DNA of 35,773 nucleotides, from positions 1-35,773 of the forward strand of contig CAWUIJ010000011.1 in NCBI GenBank assembly GCA_963922235.1. The letters are read 5' to 3'. Of the stretch, positions 1 through 7,421 are shown piece by piece. Made by a program: the position numbers and the translations under genes. The notes below the pieces were generated by a model that worked only from the letters and a program-made list of their open reading frames with translations, did not search any database and was not told the origin of the DNA. This DNA comes from Parvularcula sp963922235 (lineage in GTDB: Bacteria > Pseudomonadota > Alphaproteobacteria > Caulobacterales > Parvularculaceae). Positions within the stretch are counted from its first letter, which is position 1. Each line of letters begins with the position of its first letter.

Positions 1-384
1 GGTGTCACCAGCCGCTTCCGGCAAGAGACCGCGCCGGGCAATCATGCGGCGGCACTGGGAAAGCGCCATGGGGTGGCTACGGACGGTCTTCAGGCCCGCA
101 GGGTCAACGCCGGGCGCTGTCATCAGCTGCATCTTCACCGGCAAAAAATGCTCAGCCACCACCGCGACGCCCCGATCGGGCAGCAGGCGGTAGACATCAT
201 CCACCCGGCCCGCGAGCGAGTTTTCCACAGGCACCATAGCCGCCTGGCAGGCCCCAGACGTCACCGCATGAAAAACGGCCTCAAAGGTCGGCAGAGGCTG
301 GGTCTCAAACTGAGGCGCAAAGGTCGAGCAGCACAGATCGGAGAAAGCTCCAGGCTCTCCTTGGAACGCCATCTTCATAGTCAT
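1..384 (-). CDS. pheA: Prephenate dehydratase, partial (3' part outside window)
   Basis: This is the N-terminal 128 codons of a prephenate dehydratase, which converts prephenate to phenylpyruvate in phenylalanine synthesis in the cytosol. The reading starts at ATG 384 and opens MTMKMAFQGEPGAFS, the typical PheA N-terminus. It continues with segments such as VFHAVTSGACQAAMVPVENS and a V-RSHPMALSQC-like stretch, all typical of the catalytic PDT domain. A GGAGGA Shine-Dalgarno sequence lies six bases before ATG 384, so this start is preferred over the internal Met codons at 378 and 372. The gene runs off the left edge, so the remaining catalytic part and the ACT regulatory domain cannot be seen. 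It is divergent from the cytochrome c gene, a pairing common in alphaproteobacteria. Confidence 0.93.
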   Translation of the reverse strand, partial: MTMKMAFQGEPGAFSDLCCSTFAPQFETQPLPTFEAVFHAVTSGACQAAMVPVENSLAGRVDDVYRLLPDRGVAVVAEHFLPVKMQLMTAPGVDPAGLKTVRSHPMALSQCRRMIARRGLLPEAAGDT

Positions 385-509
385 GCTGTATCCTCCACGC
401 TGCCGTGCCAATGCGCGCGTTGCAGCGGAGAAAAACCCCCGCTATGGCCTCGGCGATCCAGGCGCCAGAGCACAAAACGGCGCGTCACAAAAGACTTCTA
501 GGACCGGCC

Positions 510-1133
510 ATGAAAGACCCACTCTTCGGAAACAAAGTTGCAGGCGCCATTCTCGCAACGTTGCTCTTGTTCGTCGGCCTGCCCGTGATCTTCAAAACCG
601 TCCAGACACTGGCGGGAGGTCACCACGGCGATCACCACGCGAGCGAAGAGAACCCCTTCGACCTCGCCTACATCCCTTATTCTCAGCTGCAGGTCTCTGG
701 CGCGCCGCAGGAAGAGGAAGTGAAAGTCTCCCTCGGCTGCCTCATGGCTGACGCGAGCGCTGAACGCGGTGCCCGCGGCGCGCTTGTTTGCACCTCGTGC
801 CACAGCCTGGAGCAAGGCGGTGGCAACGGAACAGGCCCGGCTCTTTGGGGTATCATGGGTCGCCAGGTCGCTAGCGTTGGCGGCTTTGGCTACACCGGCG
901 CCCTGCAAGAGCTAGGTGGTGACTGGGATTTTGAAAAAATGGATGCGTATCTGGCGAACAGCCAAGCCTATGTTCCAGGCACGCAAATGGTTCAGCGGAT
1001 TTCCAAGGACAACAAGCGCGCCGATATCCTCGCTTATCTCGCAACCCTCACGGACGGTGAGCAACTGGCCTTCCCAGAATGCATTCCGCCTGCCGAAGAG
1101 GTTGCCGAAGAAGAAGTCGCGTCCCTCGAATAA
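510..1133 (+). CDS. cycM: Membrane-anchored c-type cytochrome (CycM/cytochrome c552-like)
   Basis: The predicted protein has 207 residues. Residues about 10-27 form an uncleaved N-terminal membrane anchor, followed by a His/Asp-rich linker and a class I cytochrome c domain. The haem-binding motif CTSCH is at residues 94-98, and Met160 in PGTQM is the likely sixth haem ligand. The C-terminus is an acidic Glu-rich tail. Proteins of this type carry electrons between the bc1 complex and the terminal oxidase on the periplasmic face. ATG 510 was chosen because the open frame upstream (from 405) would add a basic non-homologous stretch before the anchor. The gene is divergent from pheA with a 125-bp shared upstream region. 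Confidence 0.9.
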   Translation: MKDPLFGNKVAGAILATLLLFVGLPVIFKTVQTLAGGHHGDHHASEENPFDLAYIPYSQLQVSGAPQEEEVKVSLGCLMADASAERGARGALVCTSCHSLEQGGGNGTGPALWGIMGRQVASVGGFGYTGALQELGGDWDFEKMDAYLANSQAYVPGTQMVQRISKDNKRADILAYLATLTDGEQLAFPECIPPAEEVAEEEVASLE

Positions 1134-1188
1134 GATCTCGGTCGCGCCCCTGCTTTCGTCCTTAGCTTTGGCCCGATAACGCGCTAGC

Positions 1189-1208
1189 TCCCTCTTCAAA
1201 CAGAGGGA
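1189..1208 (+). promoter_or_regulatory. Hairpin covering the Shine-Dalgarno of the SDR gene
   Basis: TCCCTCT (1189-1195) pairs perfectly with AGAGGGA (1202-1208) across a 6-nt loop. The 3' arm is the ribosome binding site of the SDR gene, six bases before ATG 1215. Folding would hide the binding site. A thermosensor-like or translation-gating role is inference; a 7-bp stem could also be chance. Confidence 0.4.
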
Positions 1209-1214
1209 CAAAAA

Positions 1215-2057
1215 ATGATGCTCACATCACTTGAGGGAAAAACCGCCTTTATCACCGGCGGAGCGAAAGGCATTGGCTTTGCCATTGCTAAGAATTTGGT
1301 TGGGCGCGGCGCCAATGTCATGCTCGCTGATATCAACGAAGACACCTTGGCCGCTGCCTCAGAAGCATTGGGCGAGAACGCAGATACCGTTCTGTGCGAC
1401 GTGGCCGATGCCGCAGCGGTCAAAGCAGCCGCAGACAAAACCATCGAACGCTTCGGCAAGGTCCATATCATCGTCAACAATGCGGGCGTGGGCGCTGGCG
1501 GCGCTCCGGGAGAGATCCCGCTCGATGACTGGCGCTGGGTCGTCGATATCAATCTGATGGGTGTCGTCTACGGAGTGGAGACCTTCGTGCCCTTGATCAA
1601 ATCCCACGGCGAAGGCGGCCACATCATCAACACCGCCTCGATGGCAGGACACGCCGCAGGCGGAGGAACGGGCGGCCCTTACAACGCCACCAAGTTCGCG
1701 GTGGTCGGCTACTCCGAAACGCTGCGTGTGGAGCTGGAGCAGGACAACATTGGTTGCAGCATCCTTTGCCCAGCCTGGGTCGCGACCGACATCCACAAAA
1801 GCGGTTTCGGCGCCCCATCGGCACGCGGCGCTGATCTCGACGCCGCGATGGACACACCGGAGTTCAAACAGATGGCGGACGTCATCAATGGCGGTCTATC
1901 ACCGGACCTGGTCGCCGATTGGGCCGTCGAGTGCATGCTCGCCAACCGCCTCTACATCTTCACGCATCCAGAGTTCAAAGAAGCGATCGAGCACCGCTTC
2001 CAGCACCTCCTGGCCGACTACGACACCGCCGCGCAGGACCCGCGTTTCAAAGCGTAA
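1215..2057 (+). CDS. Short-chain dehydrogenase/reductase (SDR)
   Basis: A 280-residue classical SDR with a Rossmann fold. The nucleotide-binding motif TGGAKGIG is at residues 14-21 and NNAG is at 88-91. The catalytic residues are Ser142, Tyr156 and Lys160 (YNATK). Asp39 at the end of the second strand (MLADIN) suggests NAD(H) preference; this is inference from the family rule. The protein is about 30 residues longer than a minimal SDR, with extra C-terminal sequence like that of SDRs acting on lipophilic or alcohol substrates. The substrate cannot be predicted. The start at 1215 has an AGAGGGA binding site six bases upstream. It ends three bases from the convergent decarboxylase gene. Confidence 0.9.
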   Translation: MMLTSLEGKTAFITGGAKGIGFAIAKNLVGRGANVMLADINEDTLAAASEALGENADTVLCDVADAAAVKAAADKTIERFGKVHIIVNNAGVGAGGAPGEIPLDDWRWVVDINLMGVVYGVETFVPLIKSHGEGGHIINTASMAGHAAGGGTGGPYNATKFAVVGYSETLRVELEQDNIGCSILCPAWVATDIHKSGFGAPSARGADLDAAMDTPEFKQMADVINGGLSPDLVADWAVECMLANRLYIFTHPEFKEAIEHRFQHLLADYDTAAQDPRFKA

Positions 2058-2060
2058 GCC

Positions 2061-3449
2061 CTAGCTCTCAAGGCCTGCACGCGCACGGCCGATGGCGCTG
2101 ATCACGCGCTGAACCGCCTCATCGTCCGTACGCCACGACGAGACGCTGAGGCGGAAAGCGGGCTGTCCTTTCCAGATGGTCTGGCCGAACCAGACCTCCC
2201 CTTCGCGCTGAATGGCATCGATCAGCGCCAGGGTCGCCTCCGGCGTCTCAAGACGGCAGAGCACCTGGTTGAACGCAACTGGGTTCAGGACCTCGACCCC
2301 TTCGGCCCGGCATCCCTCGGCGATGCTTAAAGCGTGGCTGTGGAAGCGGCCGATCATCTCCTCAACCCCGCTTCGCCCCAAAGTCCGCAGCGCAGCCCAA
2401 AATCCAAGGCCCCGCGCACGGCGTGAGAACTCCAAGGTCAGGTTCTTTTGCGCGTCGGGCTCACTCGGCGCATAGACCGCCTCCGCATTCGTGGTCCTGG
2501 CCATGACATCGGCATGCCGACAGATCGCCACCGCCCCGTCATAGGGCGTGTTTAGACTTTTATGGCCATCCGTCGTCCAACTGTCGGCAAGCTCCGCCCC
2601 TGCCGCGAGAGGCGCCAAAGACCGCGACGCCCGCGCCCACAGACCAAAGGCACCATCCACATGCACCCAGGCACCGGCGGCTTTTGCGGCCGGAATGATC
2701 TCAACAAAGCCATCAAACTCGCCCGTGTTCACCTCCCCCGCCTGAAGGCAAAGGATCGTCATCGGATCAAGGGTAGGCAATTGATCAAGATCAAGACGGC
2801 CTCGCGCATCGGTCGGAACGATCGTCACATCATCTGTCCCAAAACCAAGGAGCCTTAGCGCCTTCTTCACCGTCACATGCACCGTGTCCGGCACAACCAC
2901 GCGGACCTGCGGCGCACCCCGAAGACCCTTGGATTGCAGATCCCAGCCCGCCTCTTGCAGAAGATGCGTCTGCGCCGCGGCCAAACAAGTGAGGCCACAC
3001 GCCGTCGCACTGGTGCCAAACCCGACGGCCGCTTCTCTCGGGAGATCCAAGATCTCCAACAGCCAGGCAGCCGCTGCGCGCTCAATCGCATCAATAGCCG
3101 GAGAGTTGACGGCGCTCGACGCGCATTGATCCCAGGCCAAGGCGAGGCGCTCCGCCGCCCCGGCGACCGGCAGCAAAGAGCCAATCACGAAGCCAAAATA
3201 GTTGGGACCGTTCGAGGTCACCGTCGCCGGTGTGCCCAAGCGGTCCAAGAGCGCAAGCGTGGCTGCCCCGTCGCTCGGACCATCAGGCAGCGTGCCGCCA
3301 AGGCCGTCGAGCGCGCTGATCGCATCCCTCGAAGGAAAAGCCGGCCGCGCACTCACCGAGGCGATATAGCTCGCCGCCCGCTCATCAGCATCAGCCCATA
3401 GGGCGCGTTCGTCTGTCAACGTCTCTCTCCGACACTGGTGCGTCGTCAC
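2061..3449 (-). CDS. PLP-dependent group II decarboxylase
   Basis: A 462-residue protein of the pyridoxal-5'-phosphate group II amino-acid decarboxylase family (glutamate, tyrosine, aromatic and 2,4-diaminobutyrate decarboxylases). The PLP-binding lysine is Lys297 in TTDGHKSLN, and VHVDGAFG at residues 262-269 contains the Asp that contacts the pyridine nitrogen. NSPAID at 115-120 and GFGTSATACGL at 143-153 are cofactor-phosphate and substrate regions of the fold. Such enzymes make amines or GABA-like products in the cytosol. The exact amino-acid substrate cannot be read from sequence. It is a single-gene unit convergent with the SDR gene. Confidence 0.88.
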   Translation of the reverse strand: MTTHQCRRETLTDERALWADADERAASYIASVSARPAFPSRDAISALDGLGGTLPDGPSDGAATLALLDRLGTPATVTSNGPNYFGFVIGSLLPVAGAAERLALAWDQCASSAVNSPAIDAIERAAAAWLLEILDLPREAAVGFGTSATACGLTCLAAAQTHLLQEAGWDLQSKGLRGAPQVRVVVPDTVHVTVKKALRLLGFGTDDVTIVPTDARGRLDLDQLPTLDPMTILCLQAGEVNTGEFDGFVEIIPAAKAAGAWVHVDGAFGLWARASRSLAPLAAGAELADSWTTDGHKSLNTPYDGAVAICRHADVMARTTNAEAVYAPSEPDAQKNLTLEFSRRARGLGFWAALRTLGRSGVEEMIGRFHSHALSIAEGCRAEGVEVLNPVAFNQVLCRLETPEATLALIDAIQREGEVWFGQTIWKGQPAFRLSVSSWRTDDEAVQRVISAIGRARAGLES

Positions 3450-3586
3450 CCCCTAACAGCAAAACTCAGATCGGGGCATGCCTCGACGCTGCGAGCCTCC
3501 CCAACTGGCCAATGGAGCAACTTGGCAAGACATCGGCCGCCGATCTCGGCCGGCATCGCGAAGGACCATGCAGAGACTGCTCCACC

Positions 3587-3616
3587 AAAAAACGCGCCGC
3601 CCAAGGGGGCGGCGCG
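3587..3616 (-). terminator. Rho-independent terminator
   Basis: A perfect 10-bp GC stem (CGCGCCGCCC at 3593-3602 with GGGCGGCGCG at 3607-3616) has a 4-nt loop and is followed on the minus strand by six T (3592-3587). It lies 27 bases past the stop codon of the secreted-protein gene. Confidence 0.92.
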
Positions 3617-3642
3617 CTCATTTGGTCGTTTTTTAGAACAAT

Positions 3643-4830
3643 TTACTGGGCGAGATCGCCACAATCGCCCATAAATTCAGGGTCGTAGCAGCTTTCATCC
3701 AGACCTGTGGTGATTTGTGTGTCGAATTTACCTGACTCTTCCGAACCATCCGCAAACTTCAGTTTGGCCTGGAAGGAATAAAGCATATCGGCCAAGCCCT
3801 CTTTCTCCAGTCGGAGTTGGTCAAAGCGGAAGCCTTCGTCCTCAGTCGTTGCATCACCAGCGTAGAAATAACCATCGGAGACGGTGCTATCGGCCCCCGT
3901 TGGGTATTGGACGCCTCGGTTCCAAATCTTGATTTTGACTTCTTCAAGCTCGCTGCCATTGTCGATGATATTGTCTTCCGGATTATTCTCGGTGAAATAC
4001 TCCGCACAGAAGCGAGTGTATTCAGGGTCATAGGAGACGTTCATCAGGGTTTCGCTCGGAACCTTCGCTCCTGGTGACGAATACCATCCTTGACCTGAAC
4101 TGGTCCCGTCGATCGTCATGTTCTCTTCAAGACGGACAATACCGTTGTTCAGGTAAACCTTGTTTTTCTTCCCAAGGCGGGTGGCGGAGTAACCGCTGCC
4201 CGAGTTCGTCAGATAGAGGTGTGGACGCTGACAGAATGTTCTGCGGTCATCTTCCGTATCCGCGATTGGGAGGATAATCACATCTCTCTTCTGTCCAGCG
4301 AGACGCTTGCCGTCTTCATCCTTGAATTCAATCGCGAAGCTGTGACGGCCAGCTTTCAAGATCTGAAGGCCCCGACCTGCGGCATCGCCATAGGAGAACG
4401 CTGGGTAGTCTTGTACGGCTTCGTCATAAGCGACGGTGACGCTTTGGTTTGTGCCGTATTCATTCCAGACTTTAAAAGAGACTTTGGCTGCCTCTACAGT
4501 CTCCCCTTCGCTATCAACGAAGGTTGGAACGCAATCAAAGTTCACGCGGAAATCGGCTACGAATGGGTCACGTGAGTCGTCGAAGCTAAATGCGGTGCCA
4601 AGGTAGATATAATTTCCTACCTTCGTGTTGCGCAATGTAACCTCTGTGTCGGCGTTACTGTTGTATTCAAACAGTTTCAGCGCCAGCCCGGAATCATTGT
4701 TAACTTCACATGCGCCGTCCGAAGCCAAAGCGCCTGTGGTCATTGTTGCAGCCATGCCGCCACAAACCGCTGTGCTGGTCATGAAAGCTTTCATCATTGC
4801 TTTCATTGTTTTGTCTTTAATGAACATCAT
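3643..4830 (-). CDS. Secreted protein of unknown family with two internal repeats
   Basis: A 395-residue protein that I do not recognise. It starts with a signal peptide with basic residues in MKAMMKAF, a hydrophobic core and a likely cut after GALA at residue 37, so it should be periplasmic or extracellular. The mature part appears to be an internal duplication. Residues about 116-190 (AKVSFKVWN, YGDAAG, IEFKDEDGK) align with 298-375 (VKIKIWN, YAGDATTEDEG, LKFADGSEES). The sequence before each also matches in layout, with Cys100/Cys275 at equivalent places. Predicted content is beta-rich and acidic, like an Ig-type or jelly-roll domain; this is inference. The start at 4830 has an AGGAG site eight bases upstream, and the longer open frame to 4935 lacks support. 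A strong terminator follows it. It lies in a region less GC-rich than its neighbours. Confidence 0.75.
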   Translation of the reverse strand: MMFIKDKTMKAMMKAFMTSTAVCGGMAATMTTGALASDGACEVNNDSGLALKLFEYNSNADTEVTLRNTKVGNYIYLGTAFSFDDSRDPFVADFRVNFDCVPTFVDSEGETVEAAKVSFKVWNEYGTNQSVTVAYDEAVQDYPAFSYGDAAGRGLQILKAGRHSFAIEFKDEDGKRLAGQKRDVIILPIADTEDDRRTFCQRPHLYLTNSGSGYSATRLGKKNKVYLNNGIVRLEENMTIDGTSSGQGWYSSPGAKVPSETLMNVSYDPEYTRFCAEYFTENNPEDNIIDNGSELEEVKIKIWNRGVQYPTGADSTVSDGYFYAGDATTEDEGFRFDQLRLEKEGLADMLYSFQAKLKFADGSEESGKFDTQITTGLDESCYDPEFMGDCGDLAQ

Positions 4831-5392
4831 TTTCCATACTCCTCTCATAGATGTATCACCTGTGGATCTGGTTTGATCCCGTGCAGTGAAGATTGGAGAA
4901 TCATTCCGGCTACATCCTGAGATTGCCGGACCCACAACTTAGACGGCGAAGTGAATCTTATGATCACTCCACATTTCTCGTTGCTTTTCTTAACTCTACC
5001 CACCCCACCTTGGTTGAAGTGTTATTATCGAATATATTTTCGTCAAGCGCTTTCCGCGAATTCATAAAAAATTCAACCTTAAAAAAGATTCGTAAACACC
5101 CGTAATATATCTCTAATTTTGGATGATGTCAGGCTTTGAAGCAGAAAGCGGTGGCGAGCAAACGAGACACCAGGGATCGGAACGATGGCCATCATCCATG
5201 ATGGCGCGATGGGGAGAGCGCTGTTATCTCGACCAATGAACTCACTTCCCAAGACCGCTTCAGGGACAGTCCTGATCAGCCGCTTCATTCCGTAAACGTC
5301 GTCAATTCGCCCAGATAGAAATTGGTCAGGTTAAGGACTTATTCGCCCCTTAGCGGTCGAGCGCCGCTCGCATCCAGCCAGAGCAAAGTCCA
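4831..5392. other. 562-bp stretch without a convincing gene
   Basis: This is the upstream region of the secreted-protein gene. The part around 4980-5115 is clearly AT-richer than the rest of the window and contains A and T runs. A 69-codon open frame on the minus strand (5288-5079) opens with MKRLIRTVPEAVL and has no recognisable family. It may be a decayed gene fragment. No terminator, tRNA or repeat was identified here, apart from a weak 5-bp inverted repeat CCGGC/GCCGG near 4907-4930. Confidence 0.5.
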
Positions 5393-5698
5393 TTGAAATG
5401 CCTGAACGCTAGTAAACCCGGCAAGCTCAGCGCTGCGCTCGCCGGCTTCGACTGCGGCGGTGTGCGGCTCTTTCTCAATGTCGGCGACCCGGCCAAGAAC
5501 TCACTGATCTATTTCCAGGTGCCCCACATCCATGCCGAGTGCGATCACCTCAAAAGCCGCGGCGTCGAATTCATCTCCGCCCCGCACATGATCCATAAGC
5601 ACACGGACGGCACCGAAGAATGGATGGCCTTCTTCAACGACCCCGACGGACAGCCCCTAGGCCTGATGATGCAAGTGGCTGAGCCAGGCGGAGCTTAG
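5393..5698 (+). pseudogene. 5'-truncated VOC (glyoxalase/bleomycin-resistance) family gene
   Basis: The last ~85 residues match the C-terminal half of a vicinal-oxygen-chelate protein: FDCGGVRLFL, NSLIYFQV, HLKSRGVEFISAPHMI and WMAFFNDPDGQPLGLM, with Glu and His candidates for metal binding. The normal N-terminal half, including the first beta-alpha-beta metal-ligand strand and the FY-x-x-x-LG segment, is absent. It is replaced by about 17 residues whose DNA (5410-5460) is a near copy of the 3' end of the neighbouring marR gene. The only Met codon (5393) has no clear ribosome binding site. I read this as a rearrangement remnant. A short functional protein cannot be excluded. Confidence 0.65.
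5410..5460 (+). repeat. Direct repeat, copy A (marR 3'-end-like sequence)
   Basis: TAGTAAA-CCCGGCAAGCTC and the following bases to 5460 match 6104-6155 with only about four substitutions and one 1-base gap, in the same orientation. The second copy is the authentic 3' end of marR read on the opposite strand. The repeat ends at the point where VOC coding similarity begins. Confidence 0.8.
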
Positions 5699-5793
5699 GA
5701 TCGGGACTGGCCCATTGCATCGTTCACTAAACTGTAGAAACGGACTATGATTGGTCGATCAATCCTTTTCTATGATCAATCGCTTCTGGAAGT

Positions 5794-6027
5794 ATTCTTA
5801 AGGTAGAATTTTACAAGCGTGACGAACTCACGCCGGATCTTATTTGCTGCGGCCTTACAATTCATCACAAAGGACGGACTGAAACGAGATTCTTCCACGA
5901 GGAGGCACCAGAATGGCAGTCTTTGTTGAAAATCATTGAGCAATGGCCTGGGTTTGACCAAGGTTGGGCAGATAAAGTGATAATACCTGCCTTTGCCGAG
6001 AACCGAACGGTCGCCTTCACACGTTGA
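5794..6027 (+). pseudogene. Small conserved-looking ORF without a canonical start codon
   Basis: From 5803 to the TGA at 6025-6027 the plus strand reads a coherent 74-residue protein beginning VEFYKRDELTPDLICCG and ending VIIPAFAENRTVAFTR. The composition is protein-like (FFHEEAPEW, IIEQWPGFDQGW). No ATG, GTG or TTG precedes it in frame after the TGA at about 5776. The only candidates are ATT at 5794, with GGAAG just before it, or ATC further up. In the next frame, an ATG at 5772 reads MINRFWKYS and stops at TAA 5799-5801, exactly where a +1 shift would enter the long frame. It is therefore a frameshifted pseudogene, a +1-frameshifted gene or an ATT-started gene. The family is not recognised. 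The opposite-strand open frames here are shadows. Confidence 0.5.
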
Positions 6028-6102
6028 ACCAATGACTGCTCTTGGCGAACAGCTGCCATCCGCATACCGCCGAATCTCAGCAGCACTTAAGCGCCGCTGC
6101 CT

Positions 6103-6453
6103 TTAGTAAAACCCAGCAAGCTCGGCGCTGCGCTCGCCCGCTTCGACGGCGGCGGCGAACCTGTCAATGAAGACGGAGCCATCGGTGGTTTTTTGCACCA
6201 GGACGATCCGTTTATCCCCAGGGTCCCTTGCCCGGCGGACGAGGCCGTGGATGGAGAGGGCGTCGAGGGCGCGGCTGATCGCGGGCTTGGGCACCTCGAG
6301 ATCTTCGCTCAGGCGCCGCACCGTATGCGGGCCGGGCGTCAGGTAGACCGTCAGCAAAAGCGCCCACTGGCGCATGGAGAGGTCGGGCTGGTCATCGCGG
6401 ACCAACTCCACCATCACGTCGCGCCAAGGGGTCAATGTCTCTGAGAGGCTCAC
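6103..6453 (-). CDS. MarR-family transcriptional regulator
   Basis: A 116-residue winged-helix DNA-binding protein. The segment MRQWALLLTVYLTPGPHTVR leads into the recognition helix region LEVPKPAISRALDALSIHG and the wing RRARDPGDKRIVLVQKT, the typical MarR layout. It is shorter than the usual ~140 residues because the N-terminal dimerisation helices are reduced. The start is GTG 6453 with AAGGAG ten bases upstream. Twenty-one bases upstream of the start is a perfect 7-4-7 palindrome, a probable auto-operator. It sits downstream of dapD on the same strand with 139 bp between. The last ~50 bp of the gene are duplicated at 5410-5460. The ligand and regulon are unknown. Confidence 0.85.
   Translation of the reverse strand: MSLSETLTPWRDVMVELVRDDQPDLSMRQWALLLTVYLTPGPHTVRRLSEDLEVPKPAISRALDALSIHGLVRRARDPGDKRIVLVQKTTDGSVFIDRFAAAVEAGERSAELAGFY
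6104..6155 (+). repeat. Direct repeat, copy B (authentic marR 3' end)
   Basis: This is the partner of the copy at 5410-5460. It encodes the C-terminal AAAVEAGERSAELAGFY region of the MarR protein on the minus strand. The two copies bracket about 640 bp that contain the VOC remnant and the small start-less ORF. Confidence 0.8.
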
Positions 6454-6473
6454 GAATCAGGGGCTCCTTCTCA

Positions 6474-6491
6474 TGTTTCGCTATCGAAACA
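6474..6491. promoter_or_regulatory. Perfect palindrome, probable MarR operator
   Basis: TGTTTCG-CTAT-CGAAACA is an 18-bp perfect inverted repeat (7-4-7) 21 bases upstream of the marR GTG start. The size, symmetry and position match operators bound by MarR dimers, which usually autoregulate. The assignment is inference. Confidence 0.65.
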
Positions 6492-6592
6492 GCCCCTGCA
6501 GAGCAAGACTTGACTTATCCCCCGAACAGAAGGGCTCCTTTCGCGGCGTGTGGGGAACGTCGCGGCTGCACTTGGCAAACAACGCGCAGCCG

Positions 6593-7411
6593 TTACCCGC
6601 GCAGAAGGTCGTTGATCGCTGTCTTCGACCGGGTCTGGGCATCGACCCGCTTGACGATCACCGCGCAAGCGAGCGCCGGGCCATTGGCGCCTGCGCCAGG
6701 GAACGTTCCGGGCACGACCACGGAGTAAGCCGGCACCTCGCCATAAAGCACCTCACCCGTCGCCCGATCAACGATCTTGGTCGATGCTCCAAGGAAGACC
6801 CCCATCGAGATCACCGAGCCTTCGCGGACCACGACGCCCTCGGCCACTTCCGACCGCGCACCGATGAAGACATTGTCCTCGATGATCACGGGATTGGCCT
6901 GAAGCGGCTCCAGCACACCGCCAATGCCTGTCCCGCCAGAGATATGGCAATCGCTGCCGATCTGGGCGCAAGAGCCGATCGTTGCCCAGGTATCAACCAT
7001 CGTCCGCTCACCGACATAAGCGCCGATATTCACATAAGACGGCATGAGAACCGCACCCGGAGCAATGAAGGAGCCGCGGCGCACGGTTGCCGGAGGCACG
7101 GCACGGAACTTCGCCTCGACGAACTCTTTTTCCGTCCAGCCATCAAATTTCGAGGGCACCTTATCGAACCACGATGCAGCGCCCGGCCCGCCGGCGATGG
7201 GCGCATTGGGGTTGAGACGGAAAGAGAGGAGCACGGCCTTTTTCAGCCATTGGTGGACCTCCCAATCGCCGCCATCGGCCTTGGACGCCACACGGTAAGA
7301 GCCATTGTCGAGGCCTTCGATCGCATGGGCCACAGCTGCCCGCACATCGGCATCCTCTCCGCCATTGTCGAAGGCTGCCTCAATAATCGGGCGGGCGTCA
7401 CTCTCTTGCAT
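6593..7411 (-). CDS. dapD: 2,3,4,5-tetrahydropyridine-2,6-dicarboxylate N-succinyltransferase
   Basis: A 272-residue DapD, which transfers succinyl from succinyl-CoA to tetrahydrodipicolinate in the succinylase branch of lysine and meso-diaminopimelate synthesis. The N-terminal helical domain has WLKKAVLLSFRLN, followed by a left-handed beta helix of hexapeptide repeats. These include FIAPGAVLMPSYVNIGAYVG, MVDTWATIGSCAQIG, GVLEPLQANPVIIEDNVFIG and VVREGSVISMGVFLG. MVDTWATIGSCAQIG and GVLEPLQANP are highly conserved DapD signatures. Length equals the family norm. It begins ten bases after the nucleotidase gene, so it is in one operon with it and the DUF1036 gene. It also supplies peptidoglycan cross-link precursor. 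Confidence 0.97.
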   Translation of the reverse strand: MQESDARPIIEAAFDNGGEDADVRAAVAHAIEGLDNGSYRVASKADGGDWEVHQWLKKAVLLSFRLNPNAPIAGGPGAASWFDKVPSKFDGWTEKEFVEAKFRAVPPATVRRGSFIAPGAVLMPSYVNIGAYVGERTMVDTWATIGSCAQIGSDCHISGGTGIGGVLEPLQANPVIIEDNVFIGARSEVAEGVVVREGSVISMGVFLGASTKIVDRATGEVLYGEVPAYSVVVPGTFPGAGANGPALACAVIVKRVDAQTRSKTAINDLLRG

Positions 7412-7421
7412 GGTGGTCTCC

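Noticed and set aside
405..509. Upstream extension of the cytochrome c reading frame
   Set aside because: It adds a basic stretch before the membrane anchor and runs into the pheA promoter region; ATG 510 fits the family.
2877..3401. 174-codon plus-strand open frame opposite the decarboxylase
   Set aside because: It is the antisense shadow of a strongly supported PLP decarboxylase, and its Arg-rich composition is typical of such shadows.
5079..5288. 69-codon minus-strand frame starting MKRLIRTVPEAVL
   Set aside because: No family recognised and no clear ribosome site; kept only as a possible gene remnant in the gene-free stretch.
5865..6086. 73-codon minus-strand frame in the marR/VOC gap
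   Set aside because: The plus strand here encodes a better, protein-like frame (5794-6027), so this is its antisense shadow.
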